From Alphaproteobacteria bacterium (GTDB lineage: Bacteria; Pseudomonadota; Alphaproteobacteria; Caulobacterales; Hyphomonadaceae): a stretch of 48,588 bases of DNA. The translations under genes were made by a program, and so were the position numbers. Under the pieces are notes generated by a model, which was not told the origin of the DNA, searched no databases, and saw nothing but the letters and a program-made list of their open reading frames with translations. The stretch is taken from assembly GCA_018969425.1 (NCBI GenBank), contig JAGWYJ010000023.1:1-48588 (forward strand). Direction: 5' to 3'. The first letter of the stretch is position 1. Each line of letters opens with the position of its first letter. Shown here piece after piece: positions 26,495 through 35,151 of the stretch.

Positions 26495-28084
26495 CTAGGG
26501 ATGGTAGGCGACCTCACCGTGCTCCGTCATGTCGAGGCCTTCTTCCTCGACCTCTTCCTTGACCCGACCGCCGGTCGCCAGCTTGATGACAAACCAGATG
26601 ACAGCGCTGCCGACACCTGACCACACCAGAGTGACGCCCACGCCCTTCAGCTGGTTGATTACCTGCACAGCATATCCCGGGTAACCCGGCACACCGCCAT
26701 TGGCGTAATCGACGATCCCCGCACCGCCGAGGGCCGGAGCAACCACTATGCCTGTCGCGATGGCTCCAAAGATGCCGCCCACGCCATGAATGCCGAAAAC
26801 ATCGAGCGTATCGTCATAACCGAGAGCGTTCTTGAGACCCGAGCACGCAAAGAGACACAGAGGCCCGACAATAGCCCCCATGACAATCGCCCCCATGGGT
26901 CCTGCGAAACCAGCAGCCGGCGTGATCGCAACAAGACCCGCGACGGCGCCGGAAGCAAGTCCAAGAAGGCTTGGCTGACGCTTCACGAGCATTTCAGCAA
27001 AGGCCCATGAGAAGGCGGCGGCTGCCGCCGCAAGCATGGTGTTGATGAGCGCAAGCGCCGCATAACCGTTAGCCTCCAGATTCGAGCCCGCGTTAAAGCC
27101 AATCCAGCCGAACCACAGGAGACCCGTTCCGATGAGGGTGAAGGTCAGGTTATGCGGAGGCATGGGAGCCGTTCGGTAGCCCTTCCGCCGACCCAGAATG
27201 AGAGCGCCGACAAGAGCCGCGATACCAGAATTGATATGGACGACAGTTCCGCCCGCGAAGTCGAGGGCGCCGAAGCTCCAGATGAGACCGGCGCTATCGA
27301 GCAGCGCCTGAGCGTTGGCCGGATCCGACGCCATGATCGGACCGCCCCACCACCAGACCATGTGTGCGACCGGGTAGTAGACGATAAGCGGCCATAGAAC
27401 GGCGAAGAGCACTACGGCGAAAAACTTAGCCCGCTCCGCCACTCCCCCCAGCACAAGCGCCGGCGTGATGCAGGCGAAGGTCATCTGAAACGCCACGAAA
27501 ACCAGTTCGGGAATGCCGACCCCCACCGAGAAGGTCTCAACATTCGAAGCAGGGGTAACGCCGTTCAGGAACGCCTTGCTCACCCCGCCGACAAACCTGT
27601 TCAGGTCTCCGCCGTCAGTGAACGAGAGACTGTAACCAACGGTCGCCCACATAACCATTCCGACAGCAACAACGATCATCACCTGGCTGAGGATCGAGAC
27701 CATGTTCTTGGATCGAACAAGGCCGCCGTAGAAAAGAGCGAGACCCGGAATAGTCATAACGAGCACGAGCGCGGTGGAAATGAGCATCCATGACACGTCG
27801 CCCTTGTCGACCGTGATCTCAGGAGCCGCTGCAGGCTCAGCTTCAGCAGCAGGAGCCGGCGCAGCCATCTCCGCTGGCGGCGCAGCTTCGACCGCCGGAG
27901 CTTCCGTTGTTCCTGCAACGGCCGGCGCGGCCGGTTGAACGGCGTCGGCAGGCGAGGCGGGGGTCTGCGCGACCGCCAATCCTCCGAAGGCCGAAAGCAT
28001 GATCACGGCGAGCGCCGCGGACTTGGCGCGGAAACCTGCGCCCAAAGCGGATGGACGATCCTCTCGTCCTTTTATGATATTCAT
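26495..28084 (-). CDS. amtB: Ammonium transporter AmtB with signal peptide and Ala/Pro-rich leader region
   Basis: This 529-residue Amt/MEP/Rh channel has an atypically long N-terminus: a signal peptide (about 1-39, ending GLAVAQ), then roughly 50 residues rich in Ala, Pro and Glu, then 11 predicted membrane spans starting at DVSWMLISTALVLVMTIPGL. Core motifs include FYGGLVRSKN, DFAGGTVVHINSGIAALVGA with the first pore histidine, and FGIHGVGGIFGAIATGI with the second. It conducts ammonium/ammonia. GGGGAGACAC precedes ATG 28084. No glnK lies next to it, unlike the usual glnK-amtB pair. Confidence 0.96.
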   Translation of the reverse strand: MNIIKGREDRPSALGAGFRAKSAALAVIMLSAFGGLAVAQTPASPADAVQPAAPAVAGTTEAPAVEAAPPAEMAAPAPAAEAEPAAAPEITVDKGDVSWMLISTALVLVMTIPGLALFYGGLVRSKNMVSILSQVMIVVAVGMVMWATVGYSLSFTDGGDLNRFVGGVSKAFLNGVTPASNVETFSVGVGIPELVFVAFQMTFACITPALVLGGVAERAKFFAVVLFAVLWPLIVYYPVAHMVWWWGGPIMASDPANAQALLDSAGLIWSFGALDFAGGTVVHINSGIAALVGALILGRRKGYRTAPMPPHNLTFTLIGTGLLWFGWIGFNAGSNLEANGYAALALINTMLAAAAAAFSWAFAEMLVKRQPSLLGLASGAVAGLVAITPAAGFAGPMGAIVMGAIVGPLCLFACSGLKNALGYDDTLDVFGIHGVGGIFGAIATGIVVAPALGGAGIVDYANGGVPGYPGYAVQVINQLKGVGVTLVWSGVGSAVIWFVIKLATGGRVKEEVEEEGLDMTEHGEVAYHP

Positions 28085-28463
28085 GTGTCTCCCCTGAGGT
28101 TGACCAGCAACCGACCGTTAACAAACGAAAGTTGAGACCGGATACGAACGACCCGCACTCACTCCACCGGCACTACGCGAACCCTAACGATCGAGGATCA
28201 ATGACGCGGGACCGACCCGACCCCGCCCTCCTTCAGATTGCACAATTTTTGACCGACAAACTGGGCGGTTGGCGCAATTTGGTGCGCATGTTGGCAAATG
28301 TTCCGATGGTTTTGGGGGGCGGAACCGACTGAGTTCCAAACATCGCCCAAGGATTGGGCGCCCTCCCGGCTTCACGAAAAGCATTGTCGTTTGCGAGGCG
28401 TTAAGAGCCGCAGCTCATAGTCGTCAGGATTGTGCTTAACCCGGATCAAGCAAGGACGCCTGC
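28085..28463. promoter_or_regulatory. Divergent amtB/ftsK regulatory region
   Basis: This 379-bp non-coding region contains both promoters. On the amtB side I see a GCGCAATTTGGTGCGC-like imperfect palindrome (about 28269-28289) that resembles NtrC half-sites (TTGGTGC), and a nearby GG/GC pair on the minus strand (around 28239-28255). The latter has 11 rather than 10 intervening bases, so it is a poor sigma54 promoter. TTAA words at 28400-28440 and GTTAAC at 28113-28118 are possible CtrA half-sites. None of this is firm. Confidence 0.4.
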
Positions 28464-30986
28464 ATGCCGCATGCAAAGACGCCCCATGGTGACGAGCGGA
28501 CCTCAATGACGAAGAGGCCGAGCGGCTTTCTGCGCTTTCTCACAGGCCTCGCCGCCTTCTCGACGGGGGTATTTATCTGTGGGGCCTGCGGATCGTATTC
28601 GCCATCGGATCCAAGCCTGAATTCAGCCGCTTCAGCGGCTCCGCAAAACCTCTTCGGATATCCGGGCGCCCTGTGGGCGGATATCATGACTCAGGGGTTT
28701 GGCTGGACCGCCTGGCTCATGGGCTTCGCCCTCATGATCGGCGGCTTGAGACGTACCTTGGGAATTGGGCCGCGGGACCCGGCGGCATGGGCGTGGGGAG
28801 CCGCAGCACTGGTTCTGTCGGCGTGCTGTCTAGCCGAATGGCCGATCCCCAAGACATGGCCGCTGGCGGCCGGGCTGGGCGGCGTCATGGGCGACACCCT
28901 TCTGGCTGCAGCCGCCATCCCATTCGCCGCGCTCCAGGCCCCGGAACCTCAGATCTGGGCCTCAACCCTTGCGGGGGTCTGCGCCGTGATGTTTGCAGCT
29001 ATGGCGATGGGCCTTGGCGCGCAGGATGGGGCGGCCATTCTCAGAACCCTTCGCTCAAGCTTCAGCTTGCCGCGCAGAGATCGCACAGCGAACCTCTCTG
29101 GTTCGACGGGCGTTTCCAGTGGCTTTTTCGACAGGATGCTGACGGCGATAGGCCTGAGGCCGCGACAGCTTGCACATATCGCCACACCGGTCATCTACAC
29201 CGAAGACGACGGATTTGAGGACGGTGACAAGGGCTTCTTCGCTCACGTCGGCAAAGCCGAAGGCGTGGGTGGACGCACCATACCGGTAACGCCGAGAATT
29301 CTCGACAGCAGACCTTCTCTCGACGATGGGACGCGAACGGAAGCGCCAGGTCGTCCGATCGTAAGCCCTGCAAAACCGATCGCGTATGCCGGATCTGCGC
29401 CTCCTGTTCGAACAAACGGCGCGCAACCTTCCAGCGCATCGCCCAGAAACTCGGCGACGGCTATTCCGCCGATCGAACTGCTTGAAGTTCCGCCCGCGAG
29501 AAACTCGGAAGTTGACGAGCCTCGCCTAATGGAAATGGCTCAGCGTCTCGCGGTGGTGTTCAACGACTTCGGGGTAAAGGGCAACATCACGGAAGTTAGA
29601 CCAGGGCCGGTCGTCACGCTTTTCGAGTTAGAACCCGCCCCGGGAGTGAAATCGTCGCGAGTGATCGCCCTGGCCGAAGATATCGCCCGCTCCATGAGCG
29701 CGACGGCGGCGCGGGTCGCTGTCATCCCAGGCAGAAATGCGATCGGCATCGAGCTGCCCAATCCCACCCGCCAAACCGTCTATCTGCGGGACCTCTTGTC
29801 CGCTCCGGATTTCAAGCGCTCCCGGGCAGCGCTTCCTCTCGCGCTGGGAGAATCGATAGAAGGGCACGCGACAATCGCCGATCTCGGCAAAATGCCTCAT
29901 CTCCTCATCGCTGGAACGACAGGTTCCGGAAAGTCCGTCGGGATCAACGCCATGATCCTGTCACTGATGTTCAAACTTCCCCCTGAAAAATGCCGCTTCA
30001 TCATGATCGATCCCAAGATGCTGGAGTTGTCGATCTACGAGGGCGTCCCCCACCTTCTCTCCCCTGTCGTCACAGATCCAGCCAAGGCTGTGCTCGCCCT
30101 GAAATGGGTGGTCCGGGAAATGGAGAGCCGATACGACCTCATGTCGAAACTCGGTGTCCGCAATATCGCTGGTTTTAATCAGAAAGCGGAAGAGGCGGCC
30201 GCCAAAGGAGAGGACCTCTCCCGCCAGGTTCAGACGGGGTGGGATAAGGAAACCGGTGAGCCCATCTGGGGCGTGGAGCGGGTCAAACCCGAAGCCATGC
30301 ATCACATTGTTGTTGTGATCGACGAAGTCGCCGATCTGATGATGGTCGCCGGCAAGGATATAGAAGCGGCCGTGCAGCGACTGGCTCAAATGGCGCGAGC
30401 GGCTGGCATTCACCTGATCATGGCCACGCAGCGACCCTCGGTCGATGTCATCACGGGGACGATCAAGGCCAACTTCCCCACTCGAATTTCCTACATGGTC
30501 ACTTCAAAAATCGACAGTCGCACCATTCTGGGCGAACAGGGCGCAGAACAGCTCCTTGGAATGGGCGATCTCCTCTGGATGGCCTCGGGCGGAAAGATCG
30601 TAAGGGTTCACGGGCCGTTCGTGTCTGACGAAGAAGTCGAGCGGGTCGTCTCCTGGCTCAAAGATCAGGGCGCGCCGCAGTACGTTAGCGGAGTGACCGA
30701 CGAGATAGAGGCCGAAGACGTGTCCGTCGCCGACGCCGCATTTGGAACCTCTTCAGGAGATCCGGATGAGGATATGTATCGTGAGGCCGTGGCGGCGGTC
30801 ATCAGAGACAAAAGACCAACGACTTCCTATGTTCAGCGCATCCTGCGTATCGGTTACAACCGAGCGGCCTCAATGATCGAACGAATGGAAAGAGAGGGGA
30901 TCATCTCTGCGGCTGATCACGCCGGCAAGAGACAGATTCTTACGCGCGATACGGGTCGGGATCGAAACGACGACGTAGCTGCCTGA
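28464..30986 (+). CDS. ftsK: DNA translocase FtsK
   Basis: This 840-residue FtsK/SpoIIIE protein has five or so hydrophobic spans in the first 190 residues and a Pro/Ser-rich linker (about 200-345). The RecA-like motor follows, with Walker A AGTTGSGKSVG near 481-491, Walker B VVVIDEVADLMMV near 613, and ATQRPSVDVITGTIKANFPTRISYMV. The C-terminal winged-helix gamma domain (about 770-840, RPTTSYVQRILRIGYNRAASMIERMEREGII) recognises polar KOPS sequences and activates XerCD. ATG 28464 is chosen because AAGGA lies 7 bp upstream; ATG 28506 is an alternative. A TGCATG/CATGCA hairpin covers the start codon. Confidence 0.97.
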   Translation: MPHAKTPHGDERTSMTKRPSGFLRFLTGLAAFSTGVFICGACGSYSPSDPSLNSAASAAPQNLFGYPGALWADIMTQGFGWTAWLMGFALMIGGLRRTLGIGPRDPAAWAWGAAALVLSACCLAEWPIPKTWPLAAGLGGVMGDTLLAAAAIPFAALQAPEPQIWASTLAGVCAVMFAAMAMGLGAQDGAAILRTLRSSFSLPRRDRTANLSGSTGVSSGFFDRMLTAIGLRPRQLAHIATPVIYTEDDGFEDGDKGFFAHVGKAEGVGGRTIPVTPRILDSRPSLDDGTRTEAPGRPIVSPAKPIAYAGSAPPVRTNGAQPSSASPRNSATAIPPIELLEVPPARNSEVDEPRLMEMAQRLAVVFNDFGVKGNITEVRPGPVVTLFELEPAPGVKSSRVIALAEDIARSMSATAARVAVIPGRNAIGIELPNPTRQTVYLRDLLSAPDFKRSRAALPLALGESIEGHATIADLGKMPHLLIAGTTGSGKSVGINAMILSLMFKLPPEKCRFIMIDPKMLELSIYEGVPHLLSPVVTDPAKAVLALKWVVREMESRYDLMSKLGVRNIAGFNQKAEEAAAKGEDLSRQVQTGWDKETGEPIWGVERVKPEAMHHIVVVIDEVADLMMVAGKDIEAAVQRLAQMARAAGIHLIMATQRPSVDVITGTIKANFPTRISYMVTSKIDSRTILGEQGAEQLLGMGDLLWMASGGKIVRVHGPFVSDEEVERVVSWLKDQGAPQYVSGVTDEIEAEDVSVADAAFGTSSGDPDEDMYREAVAAVIRDKRPTTSYVQRILRIGYNRAASMIERMEREGIISAADHAGKRQILTRDTGRDRNDDVAA

Positions 30987-31010
30987 GGATTTCGGATTTG
31001 CGCCTACATA

Positions 31011-31044
31011 AAGCCGGCCGAGAGGCCGGCCTTAGCTTTTTAAA
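31011..31044 (+). terminator. Rho-independent terminator of ftsK
   Basis: GCCGGCC (31013-31019) and GGCCGGC (31024-31030) form a 7-bp GC stem with a GAGA tetraloop, followed by CTTAGCTTTTT. It is 26 bp after the ftsK stop. Confidence 0.85.
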
Positions 31045-31058
31045 TTTGGGGGCGAACT

Positions 31059-31076
31059 CCTGAATGCGCATTCAGG
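31059..31076. promoter_or_regulatory. Perfect 18-bp palindrome between ftsK and lolA
   Basis: CCTGAATGCGCATTCAGG reads the same on both strands. It is downstream of the ftsK terminator and 67 bp before the lolA ATG, so it is likely to be a dimeric regulator's operator rather than a terminator (no U-tract). Confidence 0.45.
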
Positions 31077-31142
31077 AAAAACGGGCGGAAATTCCCAAAC
31101 ATGGTCTTGTTTTGGCCGTGAGTGGATGAAAAGACTTTCCCC

Positions 31143-31910
31143 ATGAGCATCATCGTTACGTCAATTATCACCTGGGCTCTGAGCGGGTTTGCTACCGAAG
31201 GAGCGTCCGCGGGCAAGGAGATCAGGCCTCTTCAGGGAGCTTTTCCGTCGCACCATCGCGAGCCCGGCTCTCGGATAATCCGTGTGCAACTCGGACCCGG
31301 AGCCCCTCCGCCAGCCTCCCGCAGCGAGGCTGCTGCAAAGGAGAAGTCGGTCGCCCCGGCGGCGCCAAGCCGGACGTCAATCATCAAAAGCATGTCGGAC
31401 GCCCTCATTCGGGTCAAAACAGCTCAGGGCAAATTCATCCAGGCGGATAACCAGGGGACAGAAAGCCGGGGCGCTTTTTACATCAGCCGCCCCGGGAAAG
31501 TCCGGTTCGACTATTCGAGCCCAGAGCCGATAACGATTGTTTCAGATGGAGTGACTGTCTCCATTGAGGAGCCGCGGCGCGACGCCTACGATGCCGTGCC
31601 CCTCGCCTCGACGCCGCTTAATTTGTTCCTGCGCAATTCGATCGATCTCAGCAGGGACGGCAGCGTCAAGAGTGTCACAAGCCGCGGTTCATCTCATTTC
31701 ATAACCCTTGAAGATGCTTCCGGGCAGTCAGAGGGACAGATGATCCTTGAGTTCAGGGCCTCGGACTTTGAACTACTGGGCTGGACGTCGATTGACGCAA
31801 ACGGAGACCAGACCCGCGTGCGGCTGAGCGACGTTCGAACGAATGTCGCGCTTAAGCCCTCGCTCTTCATCGTCCGGGATCCAGCCGATGAGGATGACAG
31901 ACGAAACTAA
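31143..31910 (+). CDS. lolA: Outer-membrane lipoprotein carrier LolA
   Basis: The frame opens at GTG 31122. ATG 31143 is preferred because it begins a signal peptide (MSIIVTSIITWALSGFATEGASAG). After a 60-residue Pro/Ala-rich linker comes the LolA fold: DALIRVKTAQGKFIQ, RGAFYISRPGKVRFDYSSPEP, and VSIEEPRRDAYDAVPLASTPLNLFLRNSIDL. LolA carries lipoproteins from LolCDE across the periplasm to the outer membrane. The gene lies behind ftsK, a common neighbour pair in alphaproteobacteria, but a terminator separates them here. The window encodes several lipoprotein clients, including LptE. Confidence 0.9.
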   Translation: MSIIVTSIITWALSGFATEGASAGKEIRPLQGAFPSHHREPGSRIIRVQLGPGAPPPASRSEAAAKEKSVAPAAPSRTSIIKSMSDALIRVKTAQGKFIQADNQGTESRGAFYISRPGKVRFDYSSPEPITIVSDGVTVSIEEPRRDAYDAVPLASTPLNLFLRNSIDLSRDGSVKSVTSRGSSHFITLEDASGQSEGQMILEFRASDFELLGWTSIDANGDQTRVRLSDVRTNVALKPSLFIVRDPADEDDRRN

Positions 31911-32059
31911 TCGTCGTTGGGCTCATGCGGGTTATGTGAGTTCGCCCACAACCGATCCTGACGCATTCACAAATCATTCAAGGCGAACCCAGTTGATTGT
32001 TGGGGAAGCATGACCAATGGTCGGATCACCGCGTCACTCTCTTGAACAGCCATTTCCCG

Positions 32060-32866
32060 ATGACCCGCCTCTCCCTGGCGACCTGGAACATAAACTCGAT
32101 ACGCCTGCGTATCGACCGGGTTGTGGATTTCGTTAAACGACAGAAGCCGGATGTCGTCTGCCTTCAGGAAATAAAGTGCCAGACCGGCGAGTTTCCAAGG
32201 ACGGCCTTTGAGGCTTGCGGACTACCCTACCTCGAAATCGCCGGACAAAAAGGAATGCACGGGGTCGCGATTGCGTCCAGGTATCCGCTCCAGATCTCCC
32301 CAAGGCCTGATTTCTGTCGGCACGACCACGCCCGGGTCTGTTCCGTGGAGGTGGAAGGGTTCACGCTTCACAACCTTTACGTACCCGCGGGAGCCGACAT
32401 TCCTGACCCGGGATTAAATGACAAGTTCGCGCACAAGCTCGACTTTCTGGAAAGAATGACACTCTACTATTCTAAACGAGCCCGGACGCAGTCCTCTCCC
32501 CTTCTGGTTGTTGGCGACATAAACATCGCCCCGGAAGAAAACGACGTTTGGTCTCATCGCCAGCTTCTGGATGTCGTCAGTCATACTCCCGTGGAGACAG
32601 ACGGCCTGAAAAACCTCCTCAATCAGGGAGAGCTGTCGGATGTTGCAAGAGTGAAGCACAGCCCTGAGGAGAAGCTGTACACTTGGTGGAGTTACCGAGC
32701 GGCTGACTGGCGATCGAGCAATCGCGGTCGGCGCCTTGACCATATTTGGGCTGATCGTTCGGCGATCCTCAGAACCGACGTTAACACCTACACAATTCAC
32801 CAGGACGAACGGGACGGAGAGAAGCCCTCTGATCACGTACCCGTCTCAGTTGAAATCGTTCTTTGA
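32060..32866 (+). CDS. xthA: Exodeoxyribonuclease III
   Basis: The frame runs from 31997, but the ExoIII family begins at MTRLSLATWNINSIR, so ATG 32060 is chosen (268 residues). Signature motifs of the endonuclease/exonuclease/phosphatase fold are all present: LATWNINSIR, VVCLQEIKC (metal-binding Glu), MHGVAIASR, VVGDINIAPEENDVW, and the C-terminal RLDHIWA and SDHVPVSVE (catalytic His). It acts as an AP endonuclease and 3'-5' exonuclease in base-excision repair. It converges on cenR, with a CCGCTG/CAGCGG hairpin (32877-32892) in the 28-bp gap. Confidence 0.95.
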   Translation: MTRLSLATWNINSIRLRIDRVVDFVKRQKPDVVCLQEIKCQTGEFPRTAFEACGLPYLEIAGQKGMHGVAIASRYPLQISPRPDFCRHDHARVCSVEVEGFTLHNLYVPAGADIPDPGLNDKFAHKLDFLERMTLYYSKRARTQSSPLLVVGDINIAPEENDVWSHRQLLDVVSHTPVETDGLKNLLNQGELSDVARVKHSPEEKLYTWWSYRAADWRSSNRGRRLDHIWADRSAILRTDVNTYTIHQDERDGEKPSDHVPVSVEIVL

Positions 32867-32894
32867 AACCGTCGCTCCGCTGACAACAGCGGGG

Positions 32895-33581
32895 TCAGGC
32901 CTGAAGCCTGTAGCCCCCCGACTCAGTCAGGAGAAGGCGGGCGCTTGAAGGGTCGGGTTCGATTTTTTGACGTAGTCTATAAATATGTGTCTCGAGAGTA
33001 TGAGTTGTGACGTTCGCGTTGTAACCCCAGACTTCGCTCAGGAGCTCCTCGCGTCCCACGGGTTTTCCTCCTGCCCTGTAAAGATATTTGAGAATATTGG
33101 TCTCTTTCTCAGTCAGCCGAACCTTACGCTCCCGCTCATCGACCAGGAGCTTCGCCGCAGGCCTGAACTCATAGGGCCCCAGCCTGAAAGTGGCGTCTTC
33201 ACTCTGTTCAAAGGTTCGGAGATGAGCCCGGACCCGGGCTAGAAGAACAGAAAACTTAAAAGGCTTGGTCACATAGTCATTCGCCCCGGCGTCCAGTCCG
33301 AGGATTGCATCAGAATCCGTCGCCTGACCCGTCAGCATCACGATCGGCGCAGAGATCCCGTGCTTGCGCATTAGCTTGCACGCATCGCGACCATCCATAT
33401 CAGGAAGTTCGACATCCAGAATAATGATGTCCGCCCGGACCTCCCCAGCGAGGCGAATGCCTTCGGCAGCGGACCCTGCGTGCTCGACCCTGAACCCCTC
33501 ATGAAGTTCAAATTGCTCGCCGAGAGCCTCCCGCAAATCCTGATCATCATCCACAAGGAGAATGGTCTTCACGGTCGTCAT
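32895..33581 (-). CDS. cenR: OmpR-family response regulator, CenR type
   Basis: From ATG 33581 (GGGAG 9 bp upstream; the open frame starts at 33641) the protein has 228 residues. The receiver domain shows LLVDDDQD with the acidic pocket, the phosphorylation site Asp56 in IIILDVELPDMDG, and TKPFK. The winged-helix domain ends with TEKETNILKYLYRAGGKPVGREELLSEVWGYNANVTTHTLETHIYRLRQKIEPDP. The tail and the xthA neighbour match my memory of CenR, the essential envelope regulator of Caulobacter. Its kinase CenK is not in the window. Confidence 0.88.
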   Translation of the reverse strand: MTTVKTILLVDDDQDLREALGEQFELHEGFRVEHAGSAAEGIRLAGEVRADIIILDVELPDMDGRDACKLMRKHGISAPIVMLTGQATDSDAILGLDAGANDYVTKPFKFSVLLARVRAHLRTFEQSEDATFRLGPYEFRPAAKLLVDERERKVRLTEKETNILKYLYRAGGKPVGREELLSEVWGYNANVTTHTLETHIYRLRQKIEPDPSSARLLLTESGGYRLQA

Positions 33582-33807
33582 GTCCATCGTCTCCCGAAGC
33601 GTCGAGCTTGCGACAACCGCATCATTTTGTCGCCGAATCAAGGAGTGAAGCTGTACCGTGGGTCAGCACACTGCCTTGTGATGAGAACAAGACGACCCTT
33701 CCGCGACGATGTCCCAAAACCAGCCGACCGGGTCCAGGCGCCTCTTGTATAAGCCTGTTTTCCAATCCAGCCTCTCCCGACCGCTTTGACGGATGTGAGG
33801 TGACGCC

Positions 33808-34482
33808 TTGAAAACCGCAAGCCATACTGGATCCGATCTTCTTTTCGCGATGGCCGTAGGCCTCTCGGCATCTTATCTCGCCTCCTCCCTTCTTCCCTTA
33901 GACTTTCCGTTTTCAGGACTATGGAAGGCCTCAGGCATCATTCTTCTTGGTGCTTTCGCAACCCTTCGCGGACGAGGTCTCATTGGGGCAGGCCTGCTCA
34001 CCTGCGCCATCGGCGATTTCCTTCTGGAATTCGAACCTCCTGAATGGACGCTTGGAATGGCGGCGTTTGGGGCGGGTCACCTTATCTATACTGCAAGTTT
34101 TCTGAAATCCGCGTCCAGGAGCCGGATCACGACCCTCGGCTGGGCGGGCGCCGCGACAACGCTGGTTGTCTCATTGGCTTTGGCTCTGTGGTTTCTGCCG
34201 GATATGGGGGATTTGCAGATCCAAGGATTGGCGTATCAGGCGGTCATCACAGGAATGACAGCAACAGCCTTTCTCACAGGCGCTCCACTGCGCGTTCGGC
34301 TGGGAGCGACAATTTTCATGCTGTCAGACAGTCTGATCGCTCTCGACCTCTACAAGGGAATCCAGCCCCCTGGAGGATCGGTCTGGGCGACCTACGCCCT
34401 CGCACAGATGCTTCTAGCGTGGACATCGCTAAGCAAGGTTCCGAGACATGGACGCTCACATCCGATCGCCGAACAGAGCTGA
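33808..34482 (+). CDS. YhhN-family membrane protein (lysoplasmalogenase-like)
   Basis: This 224-residue protein has about eight hydrophobic spans and the YhhN/TMEM86 motifs: KASGIILLGAFA, LLTCAIGDFLLEFEPPEWTLGMAAFGAGHLIYTASFL, and GATIFMLSDSLIALDLYKG with conserved Asp residues. Members hydrolyse the vinyl-ether bond of lysoplasmalogens or act on related lipids; the bacterial substrate is uncertain. The TTG start at 33808 follows GAGGTGA. Its last 27 bp overlap the 3' end of the convergent yggS gene. Confidence 0.85.
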   Translation: MKTASHTGSDLLFAMAVGLSASYLASSLLPLDFPFSGLWKASGIILLGAFATLRGRGLIGAGLLTCAIGDFLLEFEPPEWTLGMAAFGAGHLIYTASFLKSASRSRITTLGWAGAATTLVVSLALALWFLPDMGDLQIQGLAYQAVITGMTATAFLTGAPLRVRLGATIFMLSDSLIALDLYKGIQPPGGSVWATYALAQMLLAWTSLSKVPRHGRSHPIAEQS

Positions 34483-35151
34483 CCCAATTCTGACATGAGT
34501 TGACCCGAAGCGAACTGCCGTCTCAAAGTCTGAACTCATTCCCATGGACAAAGTCGTCAAACCCTGCCGCCGGGCGATCTGCGCCAATAGAGCGAAATGA
34601 GGACCGCTAGGCTCATCCTGCGGGGGGATGCACATTAAACCGACTGGCTCCAGACCGAATTCCTTTCTGACAGTCTCAATAAACGCATCCGCCTCTCGCG
34701 GCGCCACACCAGACTTCTGAGGCTCATCTCCGGTATTGACCTGAACCAGGATGTCGACATCTCGCCCCACGGCCAAGCGCGCATCGGCTAGCGCTCGCGC
34801 AAGCTTTAATCTGTCCAACGTCTCAATAACGTCAAACAGCGCAACGGCGTCCTTGGCCTTATTCGTCTGCAACGGCCCAATGAGATGCAGCTGCAAATCC
34901 GCATAACTTCCCCGACGGATCGCCCAGTGCTCATAAGCCTCCTGGACACGGTTTTCGCCAAAAATTCTTTGCCCCGTCTCCAACATGGCCTCAATACGAA
35001 GATCAGGTTGAACTTTTGAAACCGCGACAAGACTGATATCGGACGCTCGTCGTCCCGCCGCCTCGGCGGCTTGGGCGACAGACTTGAGAACTCGACCTCG
35101 CGCAGCGGCGACGTCAAAACGCTCTGGCGGGTCAGACGGTGTAAGCGACAT
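34456..35151 (-). CDS. yggS: YggS/PLPBP pyridoxal-phosphate homeostasis protein
   Basis: This 231-residue protein is a fold-type III PLP protein of normal length. Lys46 in LVAVSKVQPD is the PLP Schiff-base lysine. Other motifs are FGENRVQEA, LHLIGPLQTNKAKDAV, VNTGDEPQKSGV, and MGMSSDFETAVRFGSTHVRIGSALFG at the C-terminus. It buffers PLP and affects vitamin B6 and amino-acid pools. Its start codon overlaps that of the divergent thiamine-phosphate-synthase-like gene by two bases, so each gene's promoter must lie within the other's coding region. Confidence 0.95.
   Translation of the reverse strand: MSLTPSDPPERFDVAAARGRVLKSVAQAAEAAGRRASDISLVAVSKVQPDLRIEAMLETGQRIFGENRVQEAYEHWAIRRGSYADLQLHLIGPLQTNKAKDAVALFDVIETLDRLKLARALADARLAVGRDVDILVQVNTGDEPQKSGVAPREADAFIETVRKEFGLEPVGLMCIPPQDEPSGPHFALLAQIARRQGLTTLSMGMSSDFETAVRFGSTHVRIGSALFGDRM

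Noticed and set aside
28239-28255. Sigma54 promoter for amtB
   Set aside because: The GG and GC elements are separated by 11 rather than 10 bases; spacing is strict for this factor.
28132-28332. 66-residue ORF between amtB and ftsK
   Set aside because: No ribosome site or recognisable domain, and it occupies the shared promoter region.
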